DNA of 34,109 nt from Polyangiaceae bacterium. Lineage in GTDB: Bacteria; Myxococcota_A; Polyangia; Polyangiales; Polyangiaceae. The notes under the pieces are model-generated. The model made no database searches. It was not told the DNA's origin and saw nothing but the letters and a program-made list of their open reading frames with translations. Of the stretch, positions 25,505 to 34,053 are shown one piece after another (position 1 is the stretch's first letter; each line of letters opens with the position of its first letter). The DNA lies in the NCBI GenBank assembly GCA_009781005.1, contig WQYX01000044.1, forward strand, positions 1-34,109, in the 5' to 3' direction. Both the position numbers and the translations under genes were made by a program.

Positions 25505-26808
25505 CCAGCAGTCGCGGGCGGCTCGGCGTCGGCGCGACTTGCAGCCGCGAGCGTGAGCGCGATGGCGCTTGCTACGGCCATCCCAAGAGCGCCGGCAACA
25601 TACGGGGATCGCGGACCGAATGTCTGAAACATCCATCCGCCGAACGCAGGACCAAACACGCGCGCGAGCGCCGACGCGGATTGATTGGTGCCGAGGGTGT
25701 TGCCCTGCGCTCGAGGATCCGCACGCTTGGAAACATAAGCCGCAATCCCCGGCTGCGTGAGGCCGTTGCCAAGTGCAAGGAGACCGCTTGCGAGAACGAG
25801 CGCCGACAGTCCGAACGATGGCGAAATCGCGATGCCTGCAAAAGCGATGGCTTGAAGGATCGTGCCGACGCGGATGAGAACCGAATCGTCGTAGCGACGC
25901 GACAGCGGCCGAATGAGTGCACCTTGCACGCTTGCAGCAACGACGCCGACGAACATGAGCACGAGCCCCGTCCCGAACTCCGTGATTCCGAACTTCCTCG
26001 CGTTGAAGAGGGCAAAGGTTTGATCGAGGATCGTGAACGAAAGAATGAGGATGAAGTTGACGAGGATCGCACGCGCAACACCGGGTCTTGCGAATGCTTC
26101 GCGAGCAGCGGCGATGTTGAGCGGCGATAGGCTTCGCTTGCTTTTGGCACGCCGATCGATAGAGAGCGACTCTCGCAGGTGGAAGTACGCCCACGCGAAG
26201 TTCACGATCGAGAGAGCTGCCGCGACGAAGCAAGGCACAGCGCCCATGCGACCGCCGATGGGGATCCTTGAAAGCATGCCGCCGATAGCCGGGCCGAGAA
26301 TGAAACCGAGGCCGAACGCCATGCCGATCATGCCCATGCCGCGCGCACGATCCTCGGGCTTGGTCACGTCGGCGATGTACGCGCTCGCGGTACCGATATT
26401 CGCAGTGGCAATGCCGCTCCAGATGCGCGCGAGAAAGAGCCACGCAACGCTCGACGCGTAGACGAGACCAACACCGAGCGAGGCCATGCCGACAGACGTG
26501 GCAAGCACGCTCCAGAGAAGCACCGGCCTTCGCCCCACGCGATCAGAGATGCGACCCCACACGGGCACGAAGAGAAATTGCATGAGCGAGTAGATCGAGC
26601 CGCTAAGTACCGTGCCGACGAACGCCGTCGTGTGGAACGTCTCGCTCGCCTCCTTGGCCAAAAAAGGCAACACGAGGCTGAAGCCGAGAATGTCGAGAAA
26701 GACGATGAGGAAGATGGCGCCGAGCCCCGGCACGAACCCTTTTCGTTCGCGCGTCTCGTTTGCCGGTGCAACGGCGTTCGTGTCAGGGGTCGAGGAGGGC
26801 ATGGCCAT
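25501..26808 (-). CDS. MFS transporter, TetA-like drug-efflux type
   Basis: A 435-residue twelve-helix major facilitator. The N-terminal half contains the DILGFSLVLPFLA helix and the MFS motif A loop GRISDRVGRRPVLL; helix 5 carries GFILGPAIGGML, the motif C (antiporter) signature of drug:proton antiporters. The second half repeats the pattern (LIRPLSRRYDDSVLI) and ends in a charged tail. It is last in a leftward five-gene operon, 20 bp after tlyA. The substrate is unknown; antiporter-type efflux is the likely class from motif C. Stop codons overlap those of the CPBP gene at TTAG. Confidence 0.92.
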   Translation of the reverse strand: MAMPSSTPDTNAVAPANETRERKGFVPGLGAIFLIVFLDILGFSLVLPFLAKEASETFHTTAFVGTVLSGSIYSLMQFLFVPVWGRISDRVGRRPVLLWSVLATSVGMASLGVGLVYASSVAWLFLARIWSGIATANIGTASAYIADVTKPEDRARGMGMIGMAFGLGFILGPAIGGMLSRIPIGGRMGAVPCFVAAALSIVNFAWAYFHLRESLSIDRRAKSKRSLSPLNIAAAREAFARPGVARAILVNFILILSFTILDQTFALFNARKFGITEFGTGLVLMFVGVVAASVQGALIRPLSRRYDDSVLIRVGTILQAIAFAGIAISPSFGLSALVLASGLLALGNGLTQPGIAAYVSKRADPRAQGNTLGTNQSASALARVFGPAFGGWMFQTFGPRSPYVAGALGMAVASAIALTLAAASRADAEPPATAG

Positions 26809-26828
26809 CGAGATTCCGCGCTCGCTCC

Positions 26829-27566
26829 CTAGCAGGTTTTGCGAGCGTGGACGAACGCCTCGAGGTTGCCGCGCGGGCCTTCGATCACGCAGTCAGAGGT
26901 GCCGAGGATCTCGAGACCAGCGGCTGCGACGTCTGCAACGGCGCTCTCGATTGCGCTCGCGCGAAGGGCCGGATCGCGCACGACGCCACGAGACTTCGAC
27001 GCCTCTTCGCGACCTACCTCGAACTGCGGCTTGACGAGAGCAACGAGCTCACCACCCTGCACGAGACAACGAACCACGGCGTCGACGAGTTTGCCGAGAC
27101 CGATGAACGACGCATCGACGACGACGAGATCCGCGGGACCGCCAACCTGCGAAGGTTCGAGGGTACGCGCATTCGTGCGCTCCAGGACCTGCACGCGCGG
27201 ATCGATCCTGAGCTTGTGGGCGAGCTGTCCATAGCCGACGTCGACGGCCACGACGCGCGCCGCCCCACGCTGGAGCAGGCAGTCGGTGAAGCCACCCGTT
27301 GACGCGCCCAGATCGATGCAACGCTTGCCGCGCGGATCGACACCGAACGCATCGAGCGCTCCCGCAAGCTTCACGCCTCCGCGCGACACGTACGGGTGGT
27401 CGCCCGCGCGGACGACGAGCGGCGCGTCCTCCGCGAGCATTGCGCCCGCTTTGTCGATGCGCGCCTCTCCGACGTAAACCTTGCCCGCGAGGATGAGTGC
27501 TTGCGCGCGCGCGCGCGTCGGCGCGAGGCCGCGCGTCACGAGGAGTTGATCCGCACGCACCCTCAT
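26829..27566 (-). CDS. tlyA: TlyA-family rRNA 2'-O-methyltransferase
   Basis: A 245-residue protein with an N-terminal S4 RNA-binding domain (residues about 1-58, VRADQLLVTRGLAPTRARAQ) and a Rossmann-like FtsJ-type methyltransferase domain. The SAM loop is DLGASTGGFTD (85-95). The catalytic K-D-K-E tetrad can be placed at Lys66 (RGGVKL), Asp151 (VVVDASF), Lys179 (VKPQFE) and Glu236 (GNLEAF). TlyA 2'-O-methylates cytidines in rRNA and underlies capreomycin sensitivity in mycobacteria. Its start overlaps the BtuF-like stop as ATGA, so translation is probably coupled. Full length. Confidence 0.96.
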   Translation of the reverse strand: MRVRADQLLVTRGLAPTRARAQALILAGKVYVGEARIDKAGAMLAEDAPLVVRAGDHPYVSRGGVKLAGALDAFGVDPRGKRCIDLGASTGGFTDCLLQRGAARVVAVDVGYGQLAHKLRIDPRVQVLERTNARTLEPSQVGGPADLVVVDASFIGLGKLVDAVVRCLVQGGELVALVKPQFEVGREEASKSRGVVRDPALRASAIESAVADVAAAGLEILGTSDCVIEGPRGNLEAFVHARKTC

Positions 27567-28465
27567 GGCGACGTTGATGGCGATGTCGCGGCGTCCGCAG
27601 GAATGTCCGCGCGCGGATGGATCGCCTTGGCGAGCGTCGCAAGACCATCGGCAACACGCGGACCTGGCCGGAGCACCGTCTCATCGGCGAGGGGCACGAC
27701 GTGATCGTTGATGACTGCACGAACTCTGTTCCAGCCGGGCGTGTCTTTGCGAATCCGTTCGGCTCCGTGCGTCTCGCCAACAGCCGCATTCACGACGACG
27801 TCCGGATCGACAATGAGCACGCGCTCGATGCCGAGCGTTGGATAGGCGCCACCTTCGGTGACGACGTTGTCGCCTCCTGCGTGACGGATCATCTCATCGG
27901 CGAAGCTGCCAGGGCCCGCGACGCTGAGTGGCTCGAGACCGAAGACGAGCAGCACGCGCACGCGCGGCTCGCCTGCAACGGCCTTTTCGATGGCGGCGAT
28001 GCGTGCGTCCATCGACGTGACGCGCGCACGCGCTTCGGCAACGTGTCCCGTTCGTTCGCCGAGCCCGAGGATCATCGTGTTGATTTGCGCGAGCGACTCG
28101 GTCTCCGGGAAGTACGTGATCGCGCCGCGTTCTTCGAGTCTGTCTCTGAGCGCCGAACCCGCGGGGCCGCGCGCCCCGGTGACGAGATCGGGACGGAGCG
28201 CGAGGATGGCTTCGAAATTCGGATCCACGAAGCCGCCAACCTGCGGGAGCTTCGAGACCTCCGGGGGCCAATCGCAGTAACGCGATCGGCCAACCACGTC
28301 GCTCCCCGCACCGATGACGAAGAGCGCCTCGGTGGTGGAAGGCGAAAGCGAGACGACGCGAGGACTCGACGATGCGTCGGTTGCCTGCGCGGCGCCACCA
28401 CCTTTCGCACGGCAAGCCGTCAGCACGACGGCGAGGATCCAGCCCCATTTACGTGCAAAATGCAT
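27563..28465 (-). CDS. BtuF-like substrate-binding lipoprotein (cobalamin/iron-chelate ABC transport)
   Basis: A 300-residue periplasmic binding protein of the helical-backbone (class III) type. The signal peptide ends in lipobox LTAC (Cys18). The first lobe begins VVSLSPSTTEALFVIGAG and continues YCDWPPEVSKLPQVGGFVDPN, EAILALRPDLV; the second lobe has FGLEPLSVAGPGSFADEMIRHAG. This pattern is nearest to BtuF, the vitamin B12 binder, but siderophore or haem binders share the fold. No permease or ATPase genes are adjacent, so it would rely on components elsewhere. It follows the response-regulator gene by 5 bp and overlaps tlyA by 4 bp. Confidence 0.9.
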   Translation of the reverse strand: MHFARKWGWILAVVLTACRAKGGGAAQATDASSSPRVVSLSPSTTEALFVIGAGSDVVGRSRYCDWPPEVSKLPQVGGFVDPNFEAILALRPDLVTGARGPAGSALRDRLEERGAITYFPETESLAQINTMILGLGERTGHVAEARARVTSMDARIAAIEKAVAGEPRVRVLLVFGLEPLSVAGPGSFADEMIRHAGGDNVVTEGGAYPTLGIERVLIVDPDVVVNAAVGETHGAERIRKDTPGWNRVRAVINDHVVPLADETVLRPGPRVADGLATLAKAIHPRADIPADAATSPSTSP

Positions 28466-28470
28466 TTATG

Positions 28471-29838
28471 TTACCCGCGGTCGAGCAGGCCATACTTGTG
28501 CAGTTTCTCGATGAGCGCGGGCCGCGAGACGCCGAGCCTTCGGGCCGTTTCACTCTGGTTTTTGTTCGAGCGATCGAACTCGGCAAGGATGATGGATCGC
28601 TCGAATGCTTCGACGCGTGCGCGAAGAGGGCGGCTCGGACCTGGATCGCCACCCGGGGACAGAGAACGCGACGAGCTCTGCGGAGCCTGATCGAGAGATC
28701 GCCAGAGCGCGAGACTCAGATGGTCTTCGGCGGTGAGTGCGAGCAGGCGTGCGACCGTGTTTTCGAGCTCGCGCACGTTGCCCGGCCACGTGTGCACTTT
28801 CAACGCATCGACGAGCGCGGGATCGACGGAGACGGGCCCCATGCCGTAGCGATCGGCGTAGGTGTGCACGAAAGCGTGGACGAGTGGCTCGATGTCGTCG
28901 AGTCGTTCGCGCAGCGGCGGGACGCGAATGGGCACGACGTTGAGGCGGTAATAAAGGTCTTCGCGAAAGCGCCCCGCCTTTGCCTCGGCAGCAAGATCGC
29001 GGTTGGTGGCGACGACAAGACGAACATCGACGTGCTCGGCACGGCCGCCGACGGGCTGCACTTCGCCCGACTGAAGTGCACGCAGCACCTTCGCTTGCAT
29101 CGACATGGGCAGCTCACCGATCTCGTCGATGAACAGCGTGCCCTTGTCGGCCTGCTGGAAATAGCCAACGCGCGATTGGTGCGCGCCGGTAAACGCGCCC
29201 TTCGCGTGACCAAAGAGCTCGGACTCGGCAAGCTCGCTCGGAATGGCGGCGGCGTTGAATCGTACGAGAGGTTTCTTGGCGCGACGCGAGTGCGCGTGCA
29301 ACGTGGCGGCGAGAACGTCCTTGCCAACACCGCTCTCGCCCGTGAGCAGCACGGTCACGTCCTTCGGCGCAACGCGCACCACGACGTCGAGCACGCGGCG
29401 GATCGCCGGGCTCTCGGCAATGATGGGCCGGCCGATCGACGCCTCGGTGCGCAAGCGCGCATTTTCGAGTTTGAGGCTGCGTTGCTCGACGGCGCGCCTG
29501 ACCGCGAGGACGATCTCGTCGGGATCGAACGGCTTCGGCAAATAGTCGAGCGCGCCGGCCTTCATGGCACTCACCGCGACGCGCTCGGAGCCGTGCGCCG
29601 TGAGCATCATCACGGGGACGCTCGGATCTTGCGCGCGGAGCGCTGCGAGAACCTTCATCCCGTCGACGTCCGGCATAGCCAGATCGGTGAGGACGACGTC
29701 GGCGCCGTGAGCCTCGAATGCAGCGATACCGTTTGCACCACCGTCGGCGGCGTCGACTTCGAAGCCGGCATCTCCGAGAACGGCCTCGAGCGTGAAGCGC
29801 ATCGAAGGCTCATCGTCGATGACGAGGACACGTGTCAT
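28471..29838 (-). CDS. sigma-54-dependent response regulator (NtrC family)
   Basis: A 455-residue three-domain activator. The receiver domain has the phosphorylation site Asp52 (VVLTDLAMPDVDG) with the conserved Lys102 in PKPF. The AAA+ domain has Walker A GESGVGKD (167-174), the sigma-54-contact loop GAFTGA (214-219), Walker B LFIDEIGEL and the sensor VVATNRDL. A C-terminal Fis-type helix-turn-helix (NKNQSETARRLGVSRPALIEKL) binds enhancers. It needs sigma-54 RNA polymerase. Its kinase partner is the gene 15 bp upstream. Transcription continues into the BtuF-like gene after 5 bp, so the regulator is co-transcribed with transport and ribosome-modification genes. Confidence 0.97.
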   Translation of the reverse strand: MTRVLVIDDEPSMRFTLEAVLGDAGFEVDAADGGANGIAAFEAHGADVVLTDLAMPDVDGMKVLAALRAQDPSVPVMMLTAHGSERVAVSAMKAGALDYLPKPFDPDEIVLAVRRAVEQRSLKLENARLRTEASIGRPIIAESPAIRRVLDVVVRVAPKDVTVLLTGESGVGKDVLAATLHAHSRRAKKPLVRFNAAAIPSELAESELFGHAKGAFTGAHQSRVGYFQQADKGTLFIDEIGELPMSMQAKVLRALQSGEVQPVGGRAEHVDVRLVVATNRDLAAEAKAGRFREDLYYRLNVVPIRVPPLRERLDDIEPLVHAFVHTYADRYGMGPVSVDPALVDALKVHTWPGNVRELENTVARLLALTAEDHLSLALWRSLDQAPQSSSRSLSPGGDPGPSRPLRARVEAFERSIILAEFDRSNKNQSETARRLGVSRPALIEKLHKYGLLDRG

Positions 29839-29853
29839 CGACGCGACCCTATA

Positions 29854-31302
29854 TCATGTGCGCGGCATTGCGATTGCGTCAGCACCAACGCGGGCGGGTT
29901 TGCAGCAGGGGTTCGGCAGCTTTGCTCTCTTCGCGCTGGCCGCATCCGCGCACGCCGGAAGAATGATCGTGGCGGTGGTGCCGCGTCCACTCGTGCTCTC
30001 GAAGCTTAGCGATCCGCCGTGCTGCTCGATGATGCCGCGCGCAATGGCGATGCCGAGCCCCGAACCACCCTCCTTCGTCGTGAAATACGGCTTGCGGATC
30101 CGATCGAGAATCTCCGGAGCCATGCCTGCGCCCCGATCCATCACCTGGATCTGCGCGGCGCCGTCGGCGCAGCTCTTGGCGACTTCAATGCTCACCGTGG
30201 AGCCGACGGGCGACGCCTGCATCGCGTTGAGCACGAGGTTCAAGAGAGCCTGGCGCAGCTTCTTTTCGTCCGCGCGAAGCGAGAGCTCGCGCGAGCCTCG
30301 CACCTCGAGATTCACGCCGGCATCGGCTGCACGCGTCTCGAGAAGGAGTGCAAGCTCGCCTGCAACGTCGAAAGGCCGCGTCTCGACGATGTCGAGTTCG
30401 CCGAGTCCGCGTGAAAAAGAGAGGAAGCCGTCAACGATGTGCTGCAAGCGTTCAGCCTCGGCAGCGACGATCGTGAGGCGCTCTTTGACCTTGGCGTCGG
30501 TCGCGTTCCGCGCGACGTGAGAGGAGAGCCCTTTGATGGCCGCGAGCGGGTTTTTCACTTCGTGAGCGAGACGCGCAGCAATGCCCTCGAGAGCGCGGGT
30601 GCGGCCTTCGTTCTCGTCGCAGAGCTCCTCGCGACGCACGGCGAGCTCGAGGCCGATATGCTCGTAGGCGCGCGTGACGCCGCGACCGATCTTGAAGCAC
30701 CCTCCAGCAGCGACGAGGCCGCTGATGAGGGAGAGTGCAACATATTCGTTGGTTGCCCATTCGATCTGCGGGCCGAGCCCGACGAGCTTCGTGTGCGCGG
30801 CGAGGGCCATGACACCGAGCCCGATGACGAAGCCTCCGAAGAGCAGAGGTCGCCGATCCGCGAGCTCCGGGTTCAGTGCCGACGTGAAGAGAACCGGCAC
30901 GGTCATGAGCAAGAGCGGACTCGCAAGGCCGCCGGTATTCAAGATAGAGACGAGGATCGCGAGCAGCATCACGGTGAGCGCGATCGTCGTGCGATGACCG
31001 CGACGAACGTCGGCGACCGCCGCGGCGATCGTGCACGCGGCATAGGATCCAAATTGGATGGCGATGCGAACCTGCGGAGCGCCGCTAAAAAAAAGCACGC
31101 CGAGAACGATGACTTGAAAGGGCAGCATCATTCCGAGACGTCTGCGCGACGTGGCATCCAACATCTCGGCGAAGACGCGACTTCGCACGGCGAGAAAGCG
31201 GGCGTTCTGCTGACGCTCTTGCGGGGAAAGCTCCCTGCGCGCGTCCGCACGGCGTTTGAGGTTGTCGCGAGTCATCGCATTCATCGCGTCTCTCAAAAGC
31301 AT
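29854..31302 (-). CDS. membrane sensor histidine kinase
   Basis: A 482-residue kinase, chosen start 31302 (GAGG about 10 bases upstream; 31284 also has a GAGAG site). The N-terminal 55 residues are charged and probably cytoplasmic. About six hydrophobic helices follow (residues about 57-202) with little periplasmic sequence, suggesting it senses within the membrane. A helical linker leads to HisKA with LAHEVKNPLAAIKGL (phospho-His247), then the HATPase_c domain: N-box LNLVLNAMQAS, G1 DRGAGMAP and G2 GGSGLGIAIA. A Cys-containing, non-conserved C-terminal tail follows the kinase core. It pairs with the downstream NtrC-type regulator. The signal sensed is unknown. Confidence 0.95.
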   Translation of the reverse strand: MLLRDAMNAMTRDNLKRRADARRELSPQERQQNARFLAVRSRVFAEMLDATSRRRLGMMLPFQVIVLGVLFFSGAPQVRIAIQFGSYAACTIAAAVADVRRGHRTTIALTVMLLAILVSILNTGGLASPLLLMTVPVLFTSALNPELADRRPLLFGGFVIGLGVMALAAHTKLVGLGPQIEWATNEYVALSLISGLVAAGGCFKIGRGVTRAYEHIGLELAVRREELCDENEGRTRALEGIAARLAHEVKNPLAAIKGLSSHVARNATDAKVKERLTIVAAEAERLQHIVDGFLSFSRGLGELDIVETRPFDVAGELALLLETRAADAGVNLEVRGSRELSLRADEKKLRQALLNLVLNAMQASPVGSTVSIEVAKSCADGAAQIQVMDRGAGMAPEILDRIRKPYFTTKEGGSGLGIAIARGIIEQHGGSLSFESTSGRGTTATIILPACADAASAKRAKLPNPCCKPARVGADAIAMPRT

Positions 31303-31447
31303 ACCGCCCGAACCTCGCCTGTCCGATGCCCTGCAAAGAATACGCGTTTCGTTCGATTCCAAGCGCGAACGCGGATGGTCTGCGTGCGGAGCCATTTTGA
31401 AAAAACTTGACCCTTCGCGAGATCCCATGGCCTCTTGGGCGCGCTGT

Positions 31448-31469
31448 CGCACGCGAATTTTCGCGTGCG
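31448..31469. promoter_or_regulatory. 22-bp palindrome upstream of the outer-membrane protein gene
   Basis: Perfect 10-bp arms CGCACGCGAA and TTCGCGTGCG around a 2-base centre, ending 8 bp before the GGAGG (31477-31481) of the barrel gene. The spacing and symmetry suit a dimeric repressor operator or a 5' RNA hairpin that could affect ribosome access. No partner is known. Confidence 0.5.
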
Positions 31470-31490
31470 CTCTGACGGAGGCGATGTGTG

Positions 31491-32267
31491 ATGAGAACTA
31501 CTTTATCGTTGGTGACGGGTATCGCGTTGGCGCTGGTGGCGCCCACAGCGTTGGCGCAAACCCAGGCGGGGCCACCACCGATGGCACCTGCGGCTCCACC
31601 GCAGTACGCGCCCGCGCCCGCACCTGCAGCACCGGAGGACCCCCGCTCGGATCACGAGAGGTATGCGGTGGGCCACCTCGCGGTGGGTTACATGGGATTC
31701 ATGAACATCCCGCTCGACAATGCACCGGGCAACTACCTTCAAGCTCCCGCTGCCGGCGTCCGCTATTGGCTCAACGACAGGATGGGCATCGATGCGGGTA
31801 TCGGCCTCGCGTTCACGAGCGGTTCCACGAAAAACACCAATGGAAACCAAACAACTACCACCGACGACCCGAGCCAGCTCGGTCTTGCCCTGCACGGCGG
31901 CGTACCCCTCGCCCTGGCACATTACAAGCACTACAAGTTCCTGATCGTTCCAGAGGCGAATATTGCCCTCGCTCATTCGAATGAAAAGGTTGCTGGCGCG
32001 AACGACATCTCTCACAACGGTTTTCACTTCGACATTGGCGCACGCGTCGGCGCCGAGATTCATTTCGGCTTCATGGGTGTCCCGCAGCTTTCACTTCAGG
32101 CAAGCCTCGGCCTGCTCCTCAAGTACGATCACTGGTCGCAATCGACGGACCTAGCGGGGGGTGGAAAGGTATCTGGCTCGATCAACAAGACCTCGTTGGC
32201 TACGACGGCGTACAACAACCCCTGGGACATTTTCGCGGGCAACATCTTTGCCCTTTACTATTTTTAG
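31491..32267 (+). CDS. outer-membrane beta-barrel protein
   Basis: A 258-residue secreted protein. The start at 31491 has GGAGG nine bases upstream, preferred over GTG at 31488. The signal peptide MRTTLSLVTGIALALVAPTALA is followed by a Pro/Ala-rich linker (about residues 24-50), then amphipathic strands (GHLAVGYMGFMNIPLD, GVRYWLNDRMGIDAGIGLAF, DIGARVGAEIHFGF) separated by polar loops and a C-terminal aromatic FALYYF ending in Phe, the barrel-assembly signal. It resembles small eight-stranded barrels but has no recognisable functional motif. It is divergent from the kinase gene and convergent with mqnD, six bases away. Confidence 0.8.
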   Translation: MRTTLSLVTGIALALVAPTALAQTQAGPPPMAPAAPPQYAPAPAPAAPEDPRSDHERYAVGHLAVGYMGFMNIPLDNAPGNYLQAPAAGVRYWLNDRMGIDAGIGLAFTSGSTKNTNGNQTTTTDDPSQLGLALHGGVPLALAHYKHYKFLIVPEANIALAHSNEKVAGANDISHNGFHFDIGARVGAEIHFGFMGVPQLSLQASLGLLLKYDHWSQSTDLAGGGKVSGSINKTSLATTAYNNPWDIFAGNIFALYYF

Positions 32268-32273
32268 GCCTCC

Positions 32274-33131
32274 CTACGGAGAGAGTTCTGCGCATGCGCC
32301 GTCGGGCAAAAACCCGGCGGCGCGTCCGCGTCTGAAAAGCTCTTCGAGAGCGCGTCGAACATCCTGGGGTGCGTCAAGGGTGTCCTGGTTGGCATACATG
32401 GCGAGGTAGCGATCGAGTGACGCTGCATCGAGACCGATGTCGCTCCTCGTCTCTTCGGCGAGCAATGCACGCGCGACCTCTTCGTGATGCTCGACGGCCC
32501 AGCGGATCGACCTGCGACACACGCGTGAGATCGTCTCGATGGATGCAGCACCGAGGGTGCGCCGGATCGCATTCCCGCCAAGCGGGAGGGGCAACCCATC
32601 AGTTGCATGACTCCATGCTTCCCCGATATCGACGACCTTCACGGTGCCTTCGCGCTCGTAGAAGAGCCGGCCTTCATGGATAAGCAACGAGGCTTCGACG
32701 TCGCTGCTTCGCAAGGCCTCGAATGCAGCGGCATAGGGCGCAATCGGCACGACGACGGAGTGAAACTCCGAGAGTAACAAACGCAGCACCATGGTGGCCG
32801 TGGTTCGCAATCCAGGCACGCCGATGCGCTTTCCACGCAGCGACGCGAGCGAGCGCGGCTCGCGTGCGACGAGCACGGGGCCATAACCCCGCCCAACCGA
32901 CATGCCGTGCGGCAAAAGCAGGTAGTCTTTCGCAACGCGCGCGTACTGCGCGATGGAAACGGCGATGACGTCGGCGGCACATGCTTCGGCGCGCTCGTTC
33001 AAAGTCTCTGTGTCCGCACGCTCCGCCTCGAACGTCAGGCCTTCTGCGTCGACCTTGCCATGAAGCAACGGCCAAAACATAAAGATATCGTCGCTGTCGG
33101 GCGAGAATGCGAGCTTGATAGGGTTTCTCAC
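32274..33131 (-). CDS. mqnD: 1,4-dihydroxy-6-naphthoate synthase (futalosine menaquinone pathway)
   Basis: A 285-residue periplasmic-binding-like enzyme fold working in the cytoplasm. In the futalosine route it converts cyclic dehypoxanthinyl futalosine to 1,4-dihydroxy-6-naphthoate. Family signatures are the opening LAFSPDSDDIFMFWPLLHGK (the usual SPCPNDTFIF is changed to SPDSDDIFMF), TETLNERA, LLPHGMSVGRGYGPVLV, the IHEG motif with the proposed catalytic His (His152), and GLPLPLGGNAIRR. The start is GTG at 33131. Other futalosine genes (mqnA, mqnB, mqnC) are not in the window. The call as MqnD rather than MqnA is firm from these motifs. Confidence 0.9.
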   Translation of the reverse strand: MRNPIKLAFSPDSDDIFMFWPLLHGKVDAEGLTFEAERADTETLNERAEACAADVIAVSIAQYARVAKDYLLLPHGMSVGRGYGPVLVAREPRSLASLRGKRIGVPGLRTTATMVLRLLLSEFHSVVVPIAPYAAAFEALRSSDVEASLLIHEGRLFYEREGTVKVVDIGEAWSHATDGLPLPLGGNAIRRTLGAASIETISRVCRRSIRWAVEHHEEVARALLAEETRSDIGLDAASLDRYLAMYANQDTLDAPQDVRRALEELFRRGRAAGFLPDGACAELSP

Positions 33132-33192
33132 GTTGCGTGAACGCTACAAGCTTTACGCTGCTCCATCCTCTCTTTCTGGTAGCGTCCGTCCC

Positions 33193-33960
33193 ATGCGCGT
33201 CGGAATGCTCGAGAAAAACGGAATTCGTGACTTTTATGCTCTCGAAAGCAGCCGCGTTGCGAGGCGCTTCCGGGGTTCGCCGTTCGAAGACGCGTCGCTC
33301 GAAGATCAGCCGACAACCTGGTTGCAATCCGAGCTTCGTGCCCCGGTTCGGCCATCGAAGATCGTGTGCATCGGACGCAATTATGCGGCGCACGCAAAAG
33401 AGATGGGGGGCAACGTGCCCGCCGAGCCGCTGCTCTTCTTGAAGGCGCCGTCCTCCCTCATTGGTCACGGTGACACCGTGTTCTTGCCGCCCGAGAGTGC
33501 GCGCGTCGAACACGAAGCCGAGCTCGCCGTTGTCATTGGCAAGCGCGTACGCCACATTCCACGGGAGCAAGCGATGTCGGCCGTCTTCGGTTACACGTGC
33601 GTCTGCGACGTCACCGCGCGTGATCTGCAAAAGACGGACGGGCAGTGGTCGCGCGCCAAGGGCTTCGACACCTTCTGCCCGGCGGGGCCGTGGATCGAGA
33701 CCGATCTCGATCCGAGCAATCTCAATATTCGCTGCCTCGTCGATGGCAACGTTCGCCAAGATGATCGCACGTCGAACATGATCTTCGACGTGCCAACACT
33801 CATCGCGTACGTGAGTCGCGCCTTCACGCTCGAGCCAGGGGATCTCATCGTGACCGGCACGCCCGAGGGCGTGGGACCCATCGTCAACGGAAACTGGCTC
33901 ACGGTCGCCATCGACGGCATCGGCGAGCTCACGGTCCACGTGGCGAACGCGGTGCATTGA
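33193..33960 (+). CDS. fumarylacetoacetate hydrolase (FAH) family protein
   Basis: A 255-residue C-C bond hydrolase/decarboxylase-type protein. The start at 33193 (MRVGMLEKNGIRDF) excludes a poor upstream extension. Family residues are present: GRNYAAHAKE (His68), the metal-binding VEHEAELAVVIG (Glu108, Glu110), CDVTARDLQ (Asp139), the catalytic Lys156 in SRAKGFDTFCP, and TGTPEGVG. These enzymes include 2-hydroxyhepta-2,4-diene-1,7-dioate isomerases, acylpyruvases and oxaloacetate decarboxylases; the substrate cannot be assigned. It is divergent from mqnD with 61 bp between starts. The last 149 bp of the window hold no supported gene. Confidence 0.92.
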   Translation: MRVGMLEKNGIRDFYALESSRVARRFRGSPFEDASLEDQPTTWLQSELRAPVRPSKIVCIGRNYAAHAKEMGGNVPAEPLLFLKAPSSLIGHGDTVFLPPESARVEHEAELAVVIGKRVRHIPREQAMSAVFGYTCVCDVTARDLQKTDGQWSRAKGFDTFCPAGPWIETDLDPSNLNIRCLVDGNVRQDDRTSNMIFDVPTLIAYVSRAFTLEPGDLIVTGTPEGVGPIVNGNWLTVAIDGIGELTVHVANAVH

Positions 33961-33999
33961 CGAACGCGCGCGTAAAAGCATGTTTCCCAGCCTGCTGCG

Positions 34000-34053
34000 C
34001 GAATCGATTCGTCGGTTGGGCGCTGCGGTGCCTGCGCACGTACGAAAAGTACG
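34000..34053. repeat. palindrome and CGTAC-N5-GTACG hairpin after the FAH gene
   Basis: A 12-bp perfect palindrome CGAATCGATTCG (34000-34011) is followed by CGTAC (34039-34043), GAAAA and GTACG (34049-34053). The second hairpin resembles the one at 11-44 in arm sequence and loop length. It probably belongs to the same dispersed intergenic repeat class. Confidence 0.45.

Noticed and set aside
24707..26443. Large minus-strand open frame across the CPBP and MFS genes
   Set aside because: It is antisense to the CPBP gene and in another frame of the MFS gene, both of which have strong family motifs. The product is Arg/His-rich with no fold.
28466..28470. Cobalamin riboswitch before the BtuF-like gene
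   Set aside because: Only five bases separate it from the preceding regulator gene, so no leader exists at this place.
32674..33981. Large minus-strand open frame overlapping mqnD and opposite the FAH gene
   Set aside because: FAH metal and lysine motifs define the plus-strand gene and MqnD motifs the other; this frame has none.
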